Shown here: positions 10,092-19,048 of the stretch, piece by piece
Position numbering within the stretch: position 1 is the first letter of the stretch
Layout of the letters: the number at the start of each line of letters is the position of its first letter
Program-made: the position numbers and the translations under genes
From: Bradyrhizobium sp. 139
GTDB taxonomy: Bacteria > Pseudomonadota > Alphaproteobacteria > Rhizobiales > Xanthobacteraceae
Direction: 5' to 3'
Assembly: GCF_023074175.1 (NCBI RefSeq)
Contig: NZ_JADPKS010000069.1
Coordinates: forward strand, 154,585-218,584
Length of the DNA stretch: 64,000 bases
The notes under the pieces: model-generated
The model's database searches: none
What the model saw: only the letters and a program-made list of their open reading frames with translations
What the model was told of the DNA's origin: nothing

Positions 10092-10322
10092 GGTTTTTGT
10101 ACTTACACTACATTTCGAAGCGCACTCAAACTTACCAAGATTTCATGTGGTATTGGCGCCACACCAGCACCGGGGCCGCCGTAGCCGGCCAGTGCTCCAC
10201 TGGAACCGGCGCCGGAACCATTTATATCATTGGTGCTGACCGCTCGTGGGCTGCGCTCGGGTCTAGCGAAATGGAGAGTTGGGCGCGCCTTGGCTCGCGG
10301 TCGGACAGTATCCGTTGAGTTG

Positions 10323-11567
10323 ATGGATCCGCCGATGTCGAATGCCATTTTGTTGGTAACGCCCGATAATGTGGAGACAGCGCTCGCCGACCTGCCGCGC
10401 ATCGTTCGTCTCGCACTTGCGTTTGGCTCGCGGCTGAGGCGCGGAACGCTCAAGGTCATTCTGCCCGACGGCCGCACCATCCGCCTTGGCGGGCAGGAGC
10501 CGGGCCCGGATGCGCTCATGCGCGTGCACAATTTCGGTTTCGCCTCGCGCCTGATCAACGGCGGCGACATTGGAATCGCCGAGGCCTATCTCGCCGGCGA
10601 CTGGGACACGCCCGACCTGACGCAGTTCCTCTACCTGTTCTGCGTCAACCACGATCTGATCCAGGCCATGCTGCGTGACAAGCCGCTGATGCGCCTCACT
10701 CAGGTGGTGCAGCACTGGCTCAATCGCAACACCCGCCGCCAGGCGCGGCGCAACATCCACGCTCATTACGACATCGGCAATGCGTTCTATTCGGCCTGGC
10801 TCGATCCCGGCATGACCTATTCCTCGGCGCTGTTCGAGGAGAGCACGTCCGATCTCGCGGCAGCCCAGACCAATAAATACCGCCGGCTCGCCGAGGCGCT
10901 CGACCTGAAACCAGGCCAGACACTGCTCGAGATCGGCTGTGGCTGGGGCGGCTTCGCCGAGTTTGCCGCAAAGACCTTCGGCACGCGCGTGGTTGGCCTC
11001 ACAATCTCGACCGAGCAGCGCGATTTTGCGCAGAAGCGCATCTACGAGGCGGGCCTTGCCGAGAAGGTCGAGATCCGTCTCAGGGACTATCGCGACGAAC
11101 GCGGCCGCTACGACCGCATCGTCTCGATCGAGATGATCGAGGCCGTCGGCGAGCAGTTCTGGCCAAAATATTTCGCACAGCTCCGGGACCGGCTGCTGCC
11201 CGGCGGACTTGCCGGCATCCAGGCCATCACCATCCAGGACCGGCTCTTCCAAGGCTACCGGCGCGAGGTGGACTTCATCCAGCGCTATGTTTTCCCCGGC
11301 GGCATGCTGCCCTCGCCCGCCGTGCTCAAGTCGCTCGGCGACAGGTTCGGTGTGCCCGTCATCCGCGAGCGCATCTTCGGGCAAGATTATGCCAAGACGC
11401 TGGCCACTTGGCGGAATAACTTCCGGACGGCCTGGCCGGGCCTCGTGCCGCTTGGCTTCGACGACCAGTTCCGGCGGCTATGGGAGTATTACCTGTCCTA
11501 TTGCGAGGCCGGATTCCTGTCCGGGAATATCGATGTCCGGCAGGTCATCTTCGCAAAGCAGCAATAA
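10323..11567 (+). CDS. cfa: Cyclopropane-fatty-acyl-phospholipid synthase
   Basis: 414 residues from ATG 10323; a second ATG at 10335 is equally possible, and neither has a strong ribosome site. The protein methylenates unsaturated acyl chains of membrane phospholipids using S-adenosylmethionine. The SAM-binding loop is LEIGCGWGGFAEFAAKTFG, preceded by the CFA-family strings AHYDIGN and MTYSSALF (substrate and bicarbonate-site region), and followed by SIEMIEAVGEQ. The N-terminal 100 residues form the family's helical lipid-binding domain. Cyclopropanation stiffens the membrane in stationary phase, acid or osmotic stress. It is divergent from the efflux operon. A longer frame back to 10230 has no supporting start signals. 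Confidence 0.93.
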   Translation: MDPPMSNAILLVTPDNVETALADLPRIVRLALAFGSRLRRGTLKVILPDGRTIRLGGQEPGPDALMRVHNFGFASRLINGGDIGIAEAYLAGDWDTPDLTQFLYLFCVNHDLIQAMLRDKPLMRLTQVVQHWLNRNTRRQARRNIHAHYDIGNAFYSAWLDPGMTYSSALFEESTSDLAAAQTNKYRRLAEALDLKPGQTLLEIGCGWGGFAEFAAKTFGTRVVGLTISTEQRDFAQKRIYEAGLAEKVEIRLRDYRDERGRYDRIVSIEMIEAVGEQFWPKYFAQLRDRLLPGGLAGIQAITIQDRLFQGYRREVDFIQRYVFPGGMLPSPAVLKSLGDRFGVPVIRERIFGQDYAKTLATWRNNFRTAWPGLVPLGFDDQFRRLWEYYLSYCEAGFLSGNIDVRQVIFAKQQ

Positions 11568-11610
11568 GAGTTTGCGGGGGTTGGCTTGCAAGGGGTCGCT
11601 TGTAAGGCCG

Positions 11611-11631
11611 GCGACCCTACTTTAGGGTCGC
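11611..11631. other. Perfect hairpin between cfa and cysK
   Basis: GCGACCCTA (11611-11619), three-base loop CTT, then TAGGGTCGC (11623-11631). No T-run follows on either strand, so it is either a weak terminator for cfa or a 5' leader structure 35 bases before cysK. Confidence 0.5.
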
Positions 11632-11665
11632 GCCCACCTTATGAACCAGCCGGTAATTGCCTGAC

Positions 11666-12700
11666 ATGACCATCAAAAACGACGTTGTCGAAGCCATCGG
11701 CAACACCCCGCTCATCAAGCTCAAGCGCGCCTCCGAACTGACCGGCTGCACCATCCTCGGCAAGGCCGAGTTCATGAATCCGGGCCAGTCGGTGAAGGAC
11801 CGCGCCGGCAAATGGATGATCCTGGAGGCCGAGAAGCGTGGCGAGCTCAAACCCGGCGGTCTCGTGGTGGAAGCGACCGCCGGCAACACCGGCATCGGCC
11901 TCGCGGTCGTGGCGAGCGCGCGCGGCTACCGCACGCTGATCGTGATCCCGGAGACGCAGAGCCAGGAGAAGAAGGACTTTCTGAAACTGTGCGGCGCCGA
12001 GCTGATCGAAGTCCCGGCCCTGCCCTACGCCAACCCGAACAACTACCAGCATGTCGGCCGCCGGCTTGCCGACGAACTGCGCAAGAGCGAGCCTAACGGC
12101 GTGCTGTTCGCCGATCAGTGGAACAATCTCGACAATGCCAAGGCGCACTATGAATCCACCGGCCCCGAAATCTGGCAGCAGACCGGCGGCAAGGTTGACG
12201 GCTTCATCTGCTCGGTCGGCACCGGCGGCACGCTCGCCGGCGTCAGCCGCTATCTGAAGGAAAAGAACAAGGAAATTCGCATCGCCTGCGCCGATCCGCA
12301 GGGCTTCGGCATGTACGAATATTTTCGCAACGGCGAGGCGAAGGTGACGCCCGGCGACTCCATCACCGAAGGCATCGGGCTCAGCCGCGTCACCGCGATC
12401 GTCGAGAGCGCCAAGGTCGACGACGCCTTCGTGATCCCGGACGAGGAAGCCGTGGCGCTGATTTACGACCTGCTCCAGCACGAAGGCCTGTGCCTCGGCG
12501 GCTCGACCGGCATCAACATCGCGGGCGCGATGCGGCTCGCAAAACAGCTCGGGCCCGGCAAGACCATCGTCACCGTGCTCTGCGATTCCGGCAGCCGCTA
12601 TCAGTCGAAACTGTTCAACGCGGATTTCATGCGCGCCAAGAACCTGCCCGTGCCGGAATGGCTGGAGAAGCGCAGCAACATCAAGCCGCCGTTCGTGTAG
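11666..12700 (+). CDS. cysK: Cysteine synthase A (O-acetylserine sulfhydrylase), PLP-dependent
   Basis: 344 residues from ATG 11666 (an in-frame TTG at 11657 is less likely). Fold-type II PLP enzyme that makes cysteine from O-acetylserine and sulfide. The PLP lysine is K44 in NPGQSVKDR, the substrate loop reads EATAGNTGIG, and the phosphate-binding glycine loop is SVGTGGTLAG. The C-terminal serine of the cofactor pocket is in CDSGSRYQSKLF. It is somewhat longer than classical CysK (about 310-320), mainly from a C-terminal extension ending KRSNIKPPFV. The gene stands alone after cfa; a cystathionine beta-synthase-like role is possible but lacks the CBS domains. Confidence 0.9.
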   Translation: MTIKNDVVEAIGNTPLIKLKRASELTGCTILGKAEFMNPGQSVKDRAGKWMILEAEKRGELKPGGLVVEATAGNTGIGLAVVASARGYRTLIVIPETQSQEKKDFLKLCGAELIEVPALPYANPNNYQHVGRRLADELRKSEPNGVLFADQWNNLDNAKAHYESTGPEIWQQTGGKVDGFICSVGTGGTLAGVSRYLKEKNKEIRIACADPQGFGMYEYFRNGEAKVTPGDSITEGIGLSRVTAIVESAKVDDAFVIPDEEAVALIYDLLQHEGLCLGGSTGINIAGAMRLAKQLGPGKTIVTVLCDSGSRYQSKLFNADFMRAKNLPVPEWLEKRSNIKPPFV

Positions 12701-12707
12701 CTGCCTT

Positions 12708-12802
12708 GTAGGATGGGCAAAGCGAAAGCGTGCCCCATCATGACTGTCGCGATCGCGGAAGGATGGTGGGCACGGCGCAAGCGCGCCTTTGCCCACTTTA
12801 CA
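12708..12802. repeat. Palindromic intergenic repeat (cysK/aapP junction)
   Basis: Two inverted arms, GGATGGGCAAAGCG...GTGCCCC and the mirrored GGTGGGCACGGCG...CTTTGCCCAC, fill the space between convergent cysK and aapP. This type of element (arms rich in GGGCAAAG/CTTTGCCC) recurs in Bradyrhizobium-type genomes; it may also end transcription from both sides. Confidence 0.7.
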
Positions 12803-12805
12803 GGA

Positions 12806-13543
12806 TCACCGCAAGATCTGGCTCAGGAACAGCTTCGTGCGGGCGTGCTGCGGGCTCGCGAAGAATTCGTTCGGCGTGTTGGCCTCGATGATCTGGCCGG
12901 CGTCCATGAACACGACGCGGTTGGCGACCTCGCGGGCAAAGCCCATTTCGTGGGTGACGACCAGCATGGTCATGCCCTCCTCGGCGAGGTCGACCATGGT
13001 GTCGAGCACTTCCTTGACCATCTCGGGGTCGAGCGCCGAGGTCGGCTCGTCGAACAGCATCACCTTGGGGTTCATCGTCAGCGCCCGCGCGATCGCGACG
13101 CGCTGCTGCTGGCCGCCGGACATCTGGCCCGGGAATTTGTTGGCCTGGTGCGGGATCTTGACCCGCTCCAGGAATTTCATCGCGTTCAGCTCGGCGTCCT
13201 TCTTGGGGATGTTGCGCACCCAGATCGGCGCCAGCGTGCAGTTCTCCAGCACGGTCAGATGCGGGAACAGATTGAAACTCTGGAACACCATGCCGACTTC
13301 GCGCCGCACCGCGTCGACATGCTTGAGGTTCGGTCCGAGCTCGATGCCGTCGACGACGATCTCACCCTCCTGGAATTCCTCCAGCGCGTTGATGCAGCGG
13401 ATCAGCGTCGACTTGCCGGAGCCCGAGGGGCCGCAGATCACGATGCGCTCGCCCTTGCGGACCTCGAGATCAATGTCGCGCAGCACGTGAAACTCGCCGT
13501 ACCATTTGTTGAGGCCGGAAATCTTGACGATGGGGTCGGACAT
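12806..13543 (-). CDS. aapP: General L-amino-acid ABC importer ATP-binding protein AapP
   Basis: 245 residues, the normal size for polar amino-acid ABC ATPases. Walker A GPSGSGKST, Q-loop VFQSFNLFPHLT, signature MSGGQQQRVAIARAL, Walker B VMLFDEPTSALD and the switch histidine in VVTHEMGFA are all present. It energises uptake by the two permeases encoded upstream. I chose ATG 13543 because GGAG lies six bases before it; an alternative ATG at 13555, overlapping the aapM stop as TGATG, would add four residues. In Rhizobium, AapJQMP takes up a broad range of L-amino acids and affects amino-acid cycling in nodules; the same breadth is inferred here. Confidence 0.95.
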   Translation of the reverse strand: MSDPIVKISGLNKWYGEFHVLRDIDLEVRKGERIVICGPSGSGKSTLIRCINALEEFQEGEIVVDGIELGPNLKHVDAVRREVGMVFQSFNLFPHLTVLENCTLAPIWVRNIPKKDAELNAMKFLERVKIPHQANKFPGQMSGGQQQRVAIARALTMNPKVMLFDEPTSALDPEMVKEVLDTMVDLAEEGMTMLVVTHEMGFAREVANRVVFMDAGQIIEANTPNEFFASPQHARTKLFLSQILR

Positions 13544-13554
13544 GGTGAGCTCCA

Positions 13555-15075
13555 TCAGTTGCGGCGGTGGGCGTTGAGACGATGCTCGACGAACAGCGAG
13601 TAGCGCGACATTCCAAAGCAGAAGATAAAGTAGATGATCCCGGCGAACGCAAAGCCGGTGAACGCGGTCGAGGGCGTCGACCATTTCGGATCCGAGAACG
13701 ACGCCCGGAGCGAGCCGAGGAGGTCGAACAGCGCCACGATCGAGACCAGCGAAGTATCCTTGAACAGCGAGATGAAGCTGTTGACGAGGTTCGGAATGAC
13801 GTGGCGCAGCGCCTGCGGCAGCACGATCAGCGAGGTCGTCTTCCACCAGGACAGGCCCAGAGCGGCCGCCGCCTCGCCCTGCCCGCGTGGGATTGCAGCC
13901 AGCCCGCCGCGGACGTTCTCGGCCTGATAAGCGCCCGTGAACAGCGCAATGCCGATCAGCGCGCGCACCAGACCGTCAACCGTGAAATTGCCCGGCAGGA
14001 ACAGGGGCAGCATGTAGGTCGCGAAGAACAGCACCGTGATCAACGGCACGCCGCGCCAGAACTCGATGAAGGCGATCGAGAATATCCGGATCAGCGGAAT
14101 GGTCGAGCGGCGGCCGAGCGCCAGTGCGATGCCGATCGGCAGCGAGGTGACGATACCGGTCACGGAGACCACCAACGTCACCAGAAGCCCGCCCCACAGA
14201 TTCGTGGCCACGACTGGCAGGCCGCCGTGATCGAGCCCCATCAGCTTGATCACGATTGCGATGGCGACGAAGGTGGCGATGCTGGATATCAGAGCCCGCC
14301 CGCCGGTGCGAACGCCGCCGCCGAGAACAAAGGCGATCAGGGAGACGATCGCGGCCGTGGTGGCGAAATCGGCCCAGACCGACTGGCCCGTCCCCTGGAG
14401 TTGGTCACGCAGCCAGGTCAGCGGAAAGATCAGCCAGTAGATCGCCGTGCCGACCAGCACGACGATATTGCCGACAACCCACAAGAGCGGTCCGATGGCC
14501 GAGGTCTTGCTGAGACCGAGCAGAGCCTGGCCGGCGCCGATGATGCTGTCGTCGAACAATTGCAGCAGGCCGGCCGTCCAGCTCAGGCCGAAGCCGGTGA
14601 TGCCGCCGCCGTGCAACAGGAAGAATGCGCCCACTGGAAAGGCGAAGAAAAACACGCCGGCGTTGAGGCTCTTCGCCGGCAGCCGCGGAATCAGCAGCGG
14701 CAGCAGCAGAGCCGCCGCCAGGATCAGCGTGAGGTTGACCCGCCAGCGCTCGGCCTCGGGATAGAAGCCATAGATCAGTTGCGGCAGCTTGGCCTGGATG
14801 TAGGGCCAGCAGGCGCCGACCGTAAAGCCGGCGTTCTCGGTCAGGCACGCCGCGCGATCCTGGCCGGTCCAGACCGCATCGACCATCAGGAACTTGACGG
14901 AGGGAACGATGGTGAACCAGAGCAGCAAGGCGCCCACGATCGTCAGCAGGATGTTGGTCGGCGAATTGAACAGGCGCGTGCGCACGAGGCCAATGAAGCC
15001 CGTTGTCTTCACCGGCGCCGGACGCTCGGTGAGCAGGTCCTGACGGACGTAGGCGGACGAGATGATGTCGCTCAT
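13555..15075 (-). CDS. aapM: General L-amino-acid ABC importer permease AapM
   Basis: 506 residues. The C-terminal half (from about residue 290) is a standard HisM/GlnP-type permease with the EAA-like loop QGEAAAALGLSWWKTTSLIVLPQAL. The protein is about 120 residues longer than the AapM proteins I know from Rhizobium (about 384); the surplus is hydrophobic, between residues about 150 and 275, with several extra predicted membrane helices (LNAGVFFFAFPVGAFFLL, LLWVVGNIVVLVG, TAAIVSLIAFVLGGG). ATG 15075 overlaps the aapQ stop by four bases (ATGA). It pairs with AapQ to form the membrane channel. Confidence 0.93.
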   Translation of the reverse strand: MSDIISSAYVRQDLLTERPAPVKTTGFIGLVRTRLFNSPTNILLTIVGALLLWFTIVPSVKFLMVDAVWTGQDRAACLTENAGFTVGACWPYIQAKLPQLIYGFYPEAERWRVNLTLILAAALLLPLLIPRLPAKSLNAGVFFFAFPVGAFFLLHGGGITGFGLSWTAGLLQLFDDSIIGAGQALLGLSKTSAIGPLLWVVGNIVVLVGTAIYWLIFPLTWLRDQLQGTGQSVWADFATTAAIVSLIAFVLGGGVRTGGRALISSIATFVAIAIVIKLMGLDHGGLPVVATNLWGGLLVTLVVSVTGIVTSLPIGIALALGRRSTIPLIRIFSIAFIEFWRGVPLITVLFFATYMLPLFLPGNFTVDGLVRALIGIALFTGAYQAENVRGGLAAIPRGQGEAAAALGLSWWKTTSLIVLPQALRHVIPNLVNSFISLFKDTSLVSIVALFDLLGSLRASFSDPKWSTPSTAFTGFAFAGIIYFIFCFGMSRYSLFVEHRLNAHRRN

Positions 15076-16277
15076 GCGCCAAGGCTCCGGCTGACGCGCC
15101 AACCGTAGACGCTCATGACGGCGCTCGTGAGGAGCGAGATCAGGAGGTAGACGCCCATCGTCAAGGCAATGATCTCGATCGCCTGTCCGGTCTGGCTCAG
15201 CGAGGTGCCGGCGAACACGGAAACGAGGTCAGGATAACCGATGGCGACTGCCAGCGACGAATTCTTGGTGAGATTAAGGTACTGGTTGGTCAGCGGCGGA
15301 ACGATCACGCGCATCGCCTGCGGCACGACGATCAGACGGAGCGTGGTGGCGCGGCTCAGGCCCAGCGAGGATCCCGCCTCCATCTGTCCGCTGTGGACGG
15401 AGAGGATACCGGCGCGCACGATCTCGGCGATGAAGGCGGCGGTATAGGTCGACAGCGCCAGCGTCAATGCCACGAACTCCGGAATGATCCGCGAGCCGCC
15501 GGCGAAATTGAAACCCTTGAGCTGCGGCAGCTCGAAACTGAAGGGCGGACCGAACACCAGCATCGTGATGAGCGGGAGCCCGAACAGCAGGCCCAGCACA
15601 TAGGGCCAGATGCGGATCATCTGCCCCCGCTCAAACAGGGCGCGCCGCGCATAGATACGGAGCGCCAGCGACGCAACGATGCCGAACGCCAGCACCGCCA
15701 GGAACGCCTCGAAGCCGCTCTCGCCGATCGGGCGCGGAACGACCAGCCCGCGATTGCTGACGAAAGACAAGCCGAAGAGCGAAATGCTCTGCCGCGGATT
15801 TGGCAGGGCCGCGAGCACCGCCAGGTACCAGAACAGGATCTGGAACAGCAGCGGCAGGTTGCGGATGATCTCGACATAGAGCTCGCCGATGCGCGCCAAC
15901 AGCCAGTTGGGCGACAGCCGGCACAGCGCGACGATGAAGCCGATCACGGTGGCGAAGACGATGCCCACCGCCGAGACCACGAGCGTGTTCAAAAGCCCGA
16001 CCACAAACACGCGCAGGAACGTGTCCGAACCCGTGTAGGAGATCAGGGTCTGGTTGACGTCGAAGCCGGCATTGTTCCGGAGGAAACCGAAGCCGGCGGC
16101 AATGTGCTGGTTTTCGAGGTTGGCCCGGGCGTTGGAGACGATCTCATAGCCAATCCAGCCCAGGATCGCCGCGAAGGCAAACTGGACGGCGACGCCGTTC
16201 CAGCCTGCCTTGCCGCCCAGAATGCGCCTGATCTTCAGCGCGATCTGGGCCGGCGGTTTTCGGGCCTCGGTGCTCAT
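15072..16277 (-). CDS. aapQ: General L-amino-acid ABC importer permease AapQ
   Basis: 401 residues, the expected AapQ length. An N-terminal membrane helix (about 29-48) is followed by a periplasmic stretch and the binding-protein-dependent permease core; the ATPase-contact loop reads MEAGSSLGLSRATTLRLIVVPQAM near residue 310. Strings ELYVEIIRNLPLLFQ and FIAEIVRAGILSV are typical for polar amino-acid permeases. The gene lies 19 bases after aapJ and overlaps aapM by four bases, so the four genes form one transcription unit in the order J-Q-M-P. Confidence 0.94.
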   Translation of the reverse strand: MSTEARKPPAQIALKIRRILGGKAGWNGVAVQFAFAAILGWIGYEIVSNARANLENQHIAAGFGFLRNNAGFDVNQTLISYTGSDTFLRVFVVGLLNTLVVSAVGIVFATVIGFIVALCRLSPNWLLARIGELYVEIIRNLPLLFQILFWYLAVLAALPNPRQSISLFGLSFVSNRGLVVPRPIGESGFEAFLAVLAFGIVASLALRIYARRALFERGQMIRIWPYVLGLLFGLPLITMLVFGPPFSFELPQLKGFNFAGGSRIIPEFVALTLALSTYTAAFIAEIVRAGILSVHSGQMEAGSSLGLSRATTLRLIVVPQAMRVIVPPLTNQYLNLTKNSSLAVAIGYPDLVSVFAGTSLSQTGQAIEIIALTMGVYLLISLLTSAVMSVYGWRVSRSLGA

Positions 16278-16296
16278 GGCCGCGGATCAGGCGGGA

Positions 16297-17313
16297 TCAG
16301 CGGATCGGCGGCGCGTACTGAAGACCGCCCTTATTCCAGAGATTGTTGAGACCGCGGTTGATGGCGAGCGGCGAGCCCGCCCCGACGTTGCGATCGAACA
16401 CCTCGCCATAATTGCCGACGGCCTTCACGATCCGGATCACCCAGTCCTTGGTCAGGCCGAGTTGTTCGCCGAAATTACCGTCGCTGCCGAGCACGCGCTT
16501 CATCTCCGGATTTTCCATTTTCGCTTTTTCATCGACGTTCTTCGAAGTCACGCCGAGCTCTTCGGCGGTAATGAGCGCAAACAGCGTCCATTTCACGATG
16601 TCGAACCACTGGTCGTCGCCGTGGCGCACCATCGGTCCGAGCGGCTCCTTCGAGATGATTTCGGGGAGCACCATGTGGTCATTGGGATTGGCAAGCTTCA
16701 GGCGGTTGGCGTACAGGCCCGACTGGTCGGTGGTGAAGACGTCGCAGCGCCCGGCTTCATAGGCCTTGACCGTTTCGTCATTGGTGCCGAACGCGATCAC
16801 CTCGTACTTCATGTTGTTGGCCTTGAAGTAGTCGGCCAGATTCTGCTCGGTGGTGGTGCCGGTCTGGACGCACACCGAGGCGCTGTTGAGCTCGAGCGCC
16901 GAATTCACCTTGAGCGACTTCTTCACCATGAAGCCCTGCCCGTCATAATAGGTCACGCCGGTGAAGTTGGCGCCGAGCGAGGTGTCGCGCGAGATCGTCC
17001 AGGTGGTGTTGCGCGACAGCACATCGATTTCGCCGGATTGCAGCGCCGTGAAACGGTCCTTGGCGGACAGCGGCACGTACTTGACCTTGGTCGCATCGTT
17101 GAAGATCGCGCCGGCGATGGCGCGGCAGAGGTCGACGTCGAGCCCGGTCCAGTTGCCCTTGTCGTCGGGCGAGGAGAAGCCGGGCAGGCCCTGGCTGACG
17201 CCGCAGGACAGCATGCCCCGGTCCTTGATGGTCTTGAGCGTTTGCGCATCGGCGGCTTGGGCGGAGAGGCCGGCGGCGAGAGCGAGAGTGAGAGCCAAGG
17301 TTACGCGTTTCAT
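16297..17313 (-). CDS. aapJ: General L-amino-acid-binding periplasmic protein AapJ
   Basis: 338 residues with a clear signal peptide (MKRVTLALTLALAAGLSAQA, cleavage near ADA). SBP family 3 motifs follow: GVSQGLPGFSSPDDKGNWTGLDVDLCRAIA and the Arg/Asp ligand-contact region FTTDQSGLYANRL. It delivers amino acids to AapQMP. The start at 17313 has AAAGG ten bases upstream; the longer open frame to 17457 lacks a signal-like start. As the first gene of the operon it is expected to be the most abundant product. The promoter should lie in 17314-17707, shared with divergent metC. Confidence 0.95.
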   Translation of the reverse strand: MKRVTLALTLALAAGLSAQAADAQTLKTIKDRGMLSCGVSQGLPGFSSPDDKGNWTGLDVDLCRAIAGAIFNDATKVKYVPLSAKDRFTALQSGEIDVLSRNTTWTISRDTSLGANFTGVTYYDGQGFMVKKSLKVNSALELNSASVCVQTGTTTEQNLADYFKANNMKYEVIAFGTNDETVKAYEAGRCDVFTTDQSGLYANRLKLANPNDHMVLPEIISKEPLGPMVRHGDDQWFDIVKWTLFALITAEELGVTSKNVDEKAKMENPEMKRVLGSDGNFGEQLGLTKDWVIRIVKAVGNYGEVFDRNVGAGSPLAINRGLNNLWNKGGLQYAPPIR

Positions 17314-17606
17314 GGGCTGAAGGCCTTTCAAAGTCGTCTCAAGGTCAGGAATGTTGTGTTTGGGATCGTCTCTGCCGGGGCTAGCCGTATCAAGACTAGC
17401 CTTGCAAGAGTCATGCTGGAAACCCTCGCCGAACACTCGCCCATCCCGGGAGGCCATACCTTAATCCCCGCCGCAGGCCCCTGCCATTATGGCCGTGGCG
17501 CAAGGTCCGGTCAGACGATGGATCGAAGGTCGCGGCAGCCCCTCAACATGCGGCGACTGAATAGCACCCGCGCATCTCAGAACGACTGGCGAGCCGGGTC
17601 AAGGGG

Positions 17607-17636
17607 TTGACGGGAGTCTTCTGTGTTCTGTTATTA
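17607..17636 (+). promoter_or_regulatory. Candidate sigma-70-type promoter for metC
   Basis: TTGACG (17607-17612) and TTATTA (17631-17636) are separated by 18 bases, ending 71 bases before the metC start. The 394-base gap between aapJ and metC otherwise shows no gene; I looked for a SAM-II-type aptamer and did not recognise one. Confidence 0.4.
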
Positions 17637-17707
17637 ACGGCAGCGGCCTTTCGGCCAGCCCGCGGGCGCGGCGCGCCCGGTGGAAACCCGGTTTTGAAAG
17701 CAGACGC

Positions 17708-18892
17708 ATGGATTCCTCGCACCCCTCCCAACAGCACGCCGAGACTCGGCTGGTGACCTCCGGCCGCGACACCAAGGCGCAGAAGGGGTTCGTCAATCCG
17801 CCGGTGTTTCACGGCTCGACGGTGCTCTATCCGACCGCCGAGGACCTGCACGCCCATCGCGGTGAGTTCCAATACGGCCGGCACGGCAGCCCCACCACCA
17901 GGGCGTTCCAGGAGACGCTGATGGCGCTGGAGGGGCCGCAATGCGCCGGCGTCGGCATCGTGCCGTCGGGCCTGTCGGCGATCTCCACCACCCTGCTCTC
18001 GGTGCTGAAGACCGGCGATCATCTGCTGGTATGCGACAACGTCTACCGGCCTTCGCGCAATTTCTGCAACGGCATGCTCGCGCGCTACGGCATCGAGACC
18101 ACCTATTTCGATCCGCTGATCGGCGCCGGCATCGACAAGCTCTTCAAGGCCAACACCCGCGCGGTGCTGGTGGAGGCACCGGGCTCGCAGTCGTTCGAGA
18201 TGCCGGACATCCGCGCCATCGCCGACGTCGCGCATGCCCGCGGCGCGCTCGTCATCGACGACAACACCTGGGCGACGCCGCTCTATCATCGCTCGCTCGA
18301 GCAGGGCGTCGACATCAGCATGCAGGCCGCCACCAAATATATTGGCGGCCATTCCGACATCATGTTCGGCACGATCTCGGCCAACGCCAAGGCCTGGCCG
18401 CAGATCGCCGAAGGCATCCGCCTGCTCGGCGTCTGCGCCGGCCCTGACGATGTCTTCCTCGCGCTGCGCGGCCTGCGCACGCTGTCGGTGCGATTGGCGC
18501 AGCATCATCGCTCGGGGCTCGACATGGCGCGCTGGCTCGCCGCCAGGCCCGAGGTCGCGCGCGTGCTGCATCCGGCGCTCGAAACCGATCCGGGCCATGC
18601 GATCTGGAAGCGCGACTTCACCGGCGCGTCGGGCCTGTTCAGCATCGTATTGAAGCCGGCGCCGCAGAAGGCGGTCGACACCATGCTCGACGCGCTCAAG
18701 CTGTTCGGCATGGGCTTTTCCTGGGGCGGCTTCGAGAGTCTCGTGATTCCCTTCGACTGCGACAGCTATCGCACCGCGACGAAGTGGGCGCCGGGCGGCC
18801 CGACGCTGCGTCTTCACATCGGGCTCGAAAGCGTCGACGATCTCAAGGCCGATCTGGATCGCGGCTTTGCTGCCCTCAAGGCGGCAATGTGA
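17708..18892 (+). CDS. metC: Cystathionine beta-lyase
   Basis: 394 residues, fold-type I PLP enzyme of the Cys/Met metabolism family. The PLP lysine is K210 in QAATKYIGGHSD, the aspartate pairing the ring nitrogen is in VIDDNTWATPLY, and the N-terminal active-site tyrosine region is FQYGRHGSPTTRAF. The substrate-arginine region is near the C-terminus (GGPTLRLHIGLE). The C-terminal fingerprint SWGGFESL is the version typical of beta-lyases rather than gamma-synthases. It converts cystathionine to homocysteine, pyruvate and ammonia in methionine synthesis. It stands alone, divergent from the aap operon. Confidence 0.92.
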   Translation: MDSSHPSQQHAETRLVTSGRDTKAQKGFVNPPVFHGSTVLYPTAEDLHAHRGEFQYGRHGSPTTRAFQETLMALEGPQCAGVGIVPSGLSAISTTLLSVLKTGDHLLVCDNVYRPSRNFCNGMLARYGIETTYFDPLIGAGIDKLFKANTRAVLVEAPGSQSFEMPDIRAIADVAHARGALVIDDNTWATPLYHRSLEQGVDISMQAATKYIGGHSDIMFGTISANAKAWPQIAEGIRLLGVCAGPDDVFLALRGLRTLSVRLAQHHRSGLDMARWLAARPEVARVLHPALETDPGHAIWKRDFTGASGLFSIVLKPAPQKAVDTMLDALKLFGMGFSWGGFESLVIPFDCDSYRTATKWAPGGPTLRLHIGLESVDDLKADLDRGFAALKAAM

Positions 18893-19048
18893 GCCTGCTC
18901 ACAAGGCATTACGCCCCGGGACGCGGCAATCGCGCCCCCGAGGAACGTGCAGCCGACGCAAACGTTAACGCCGATGCGCCAACAAGGGGTTTGATCCGCT
19001 GACATTTGGCGCTAGCTTCACCAATCGAGTCTAATCCGGACACGGAGC

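Noticed and set aside
10103..10570. Gly-rich minus-strand ORF overlapping cfa
   Set aside because: Shadow of the cfa gene; the glycine-rich end lies in the non-coding gap.
12700..12805. Short ORFs in the cysK/aapP gap
   Set aside because: The gap is a palindromic repeat element with no coding bias.
17314..17707. Possible SAM-type riboswitch upstream of metC
   Set aside because: GC-rich hairpins are present but the SAM-II core could not be matched; only a promoter-like pair is reported.
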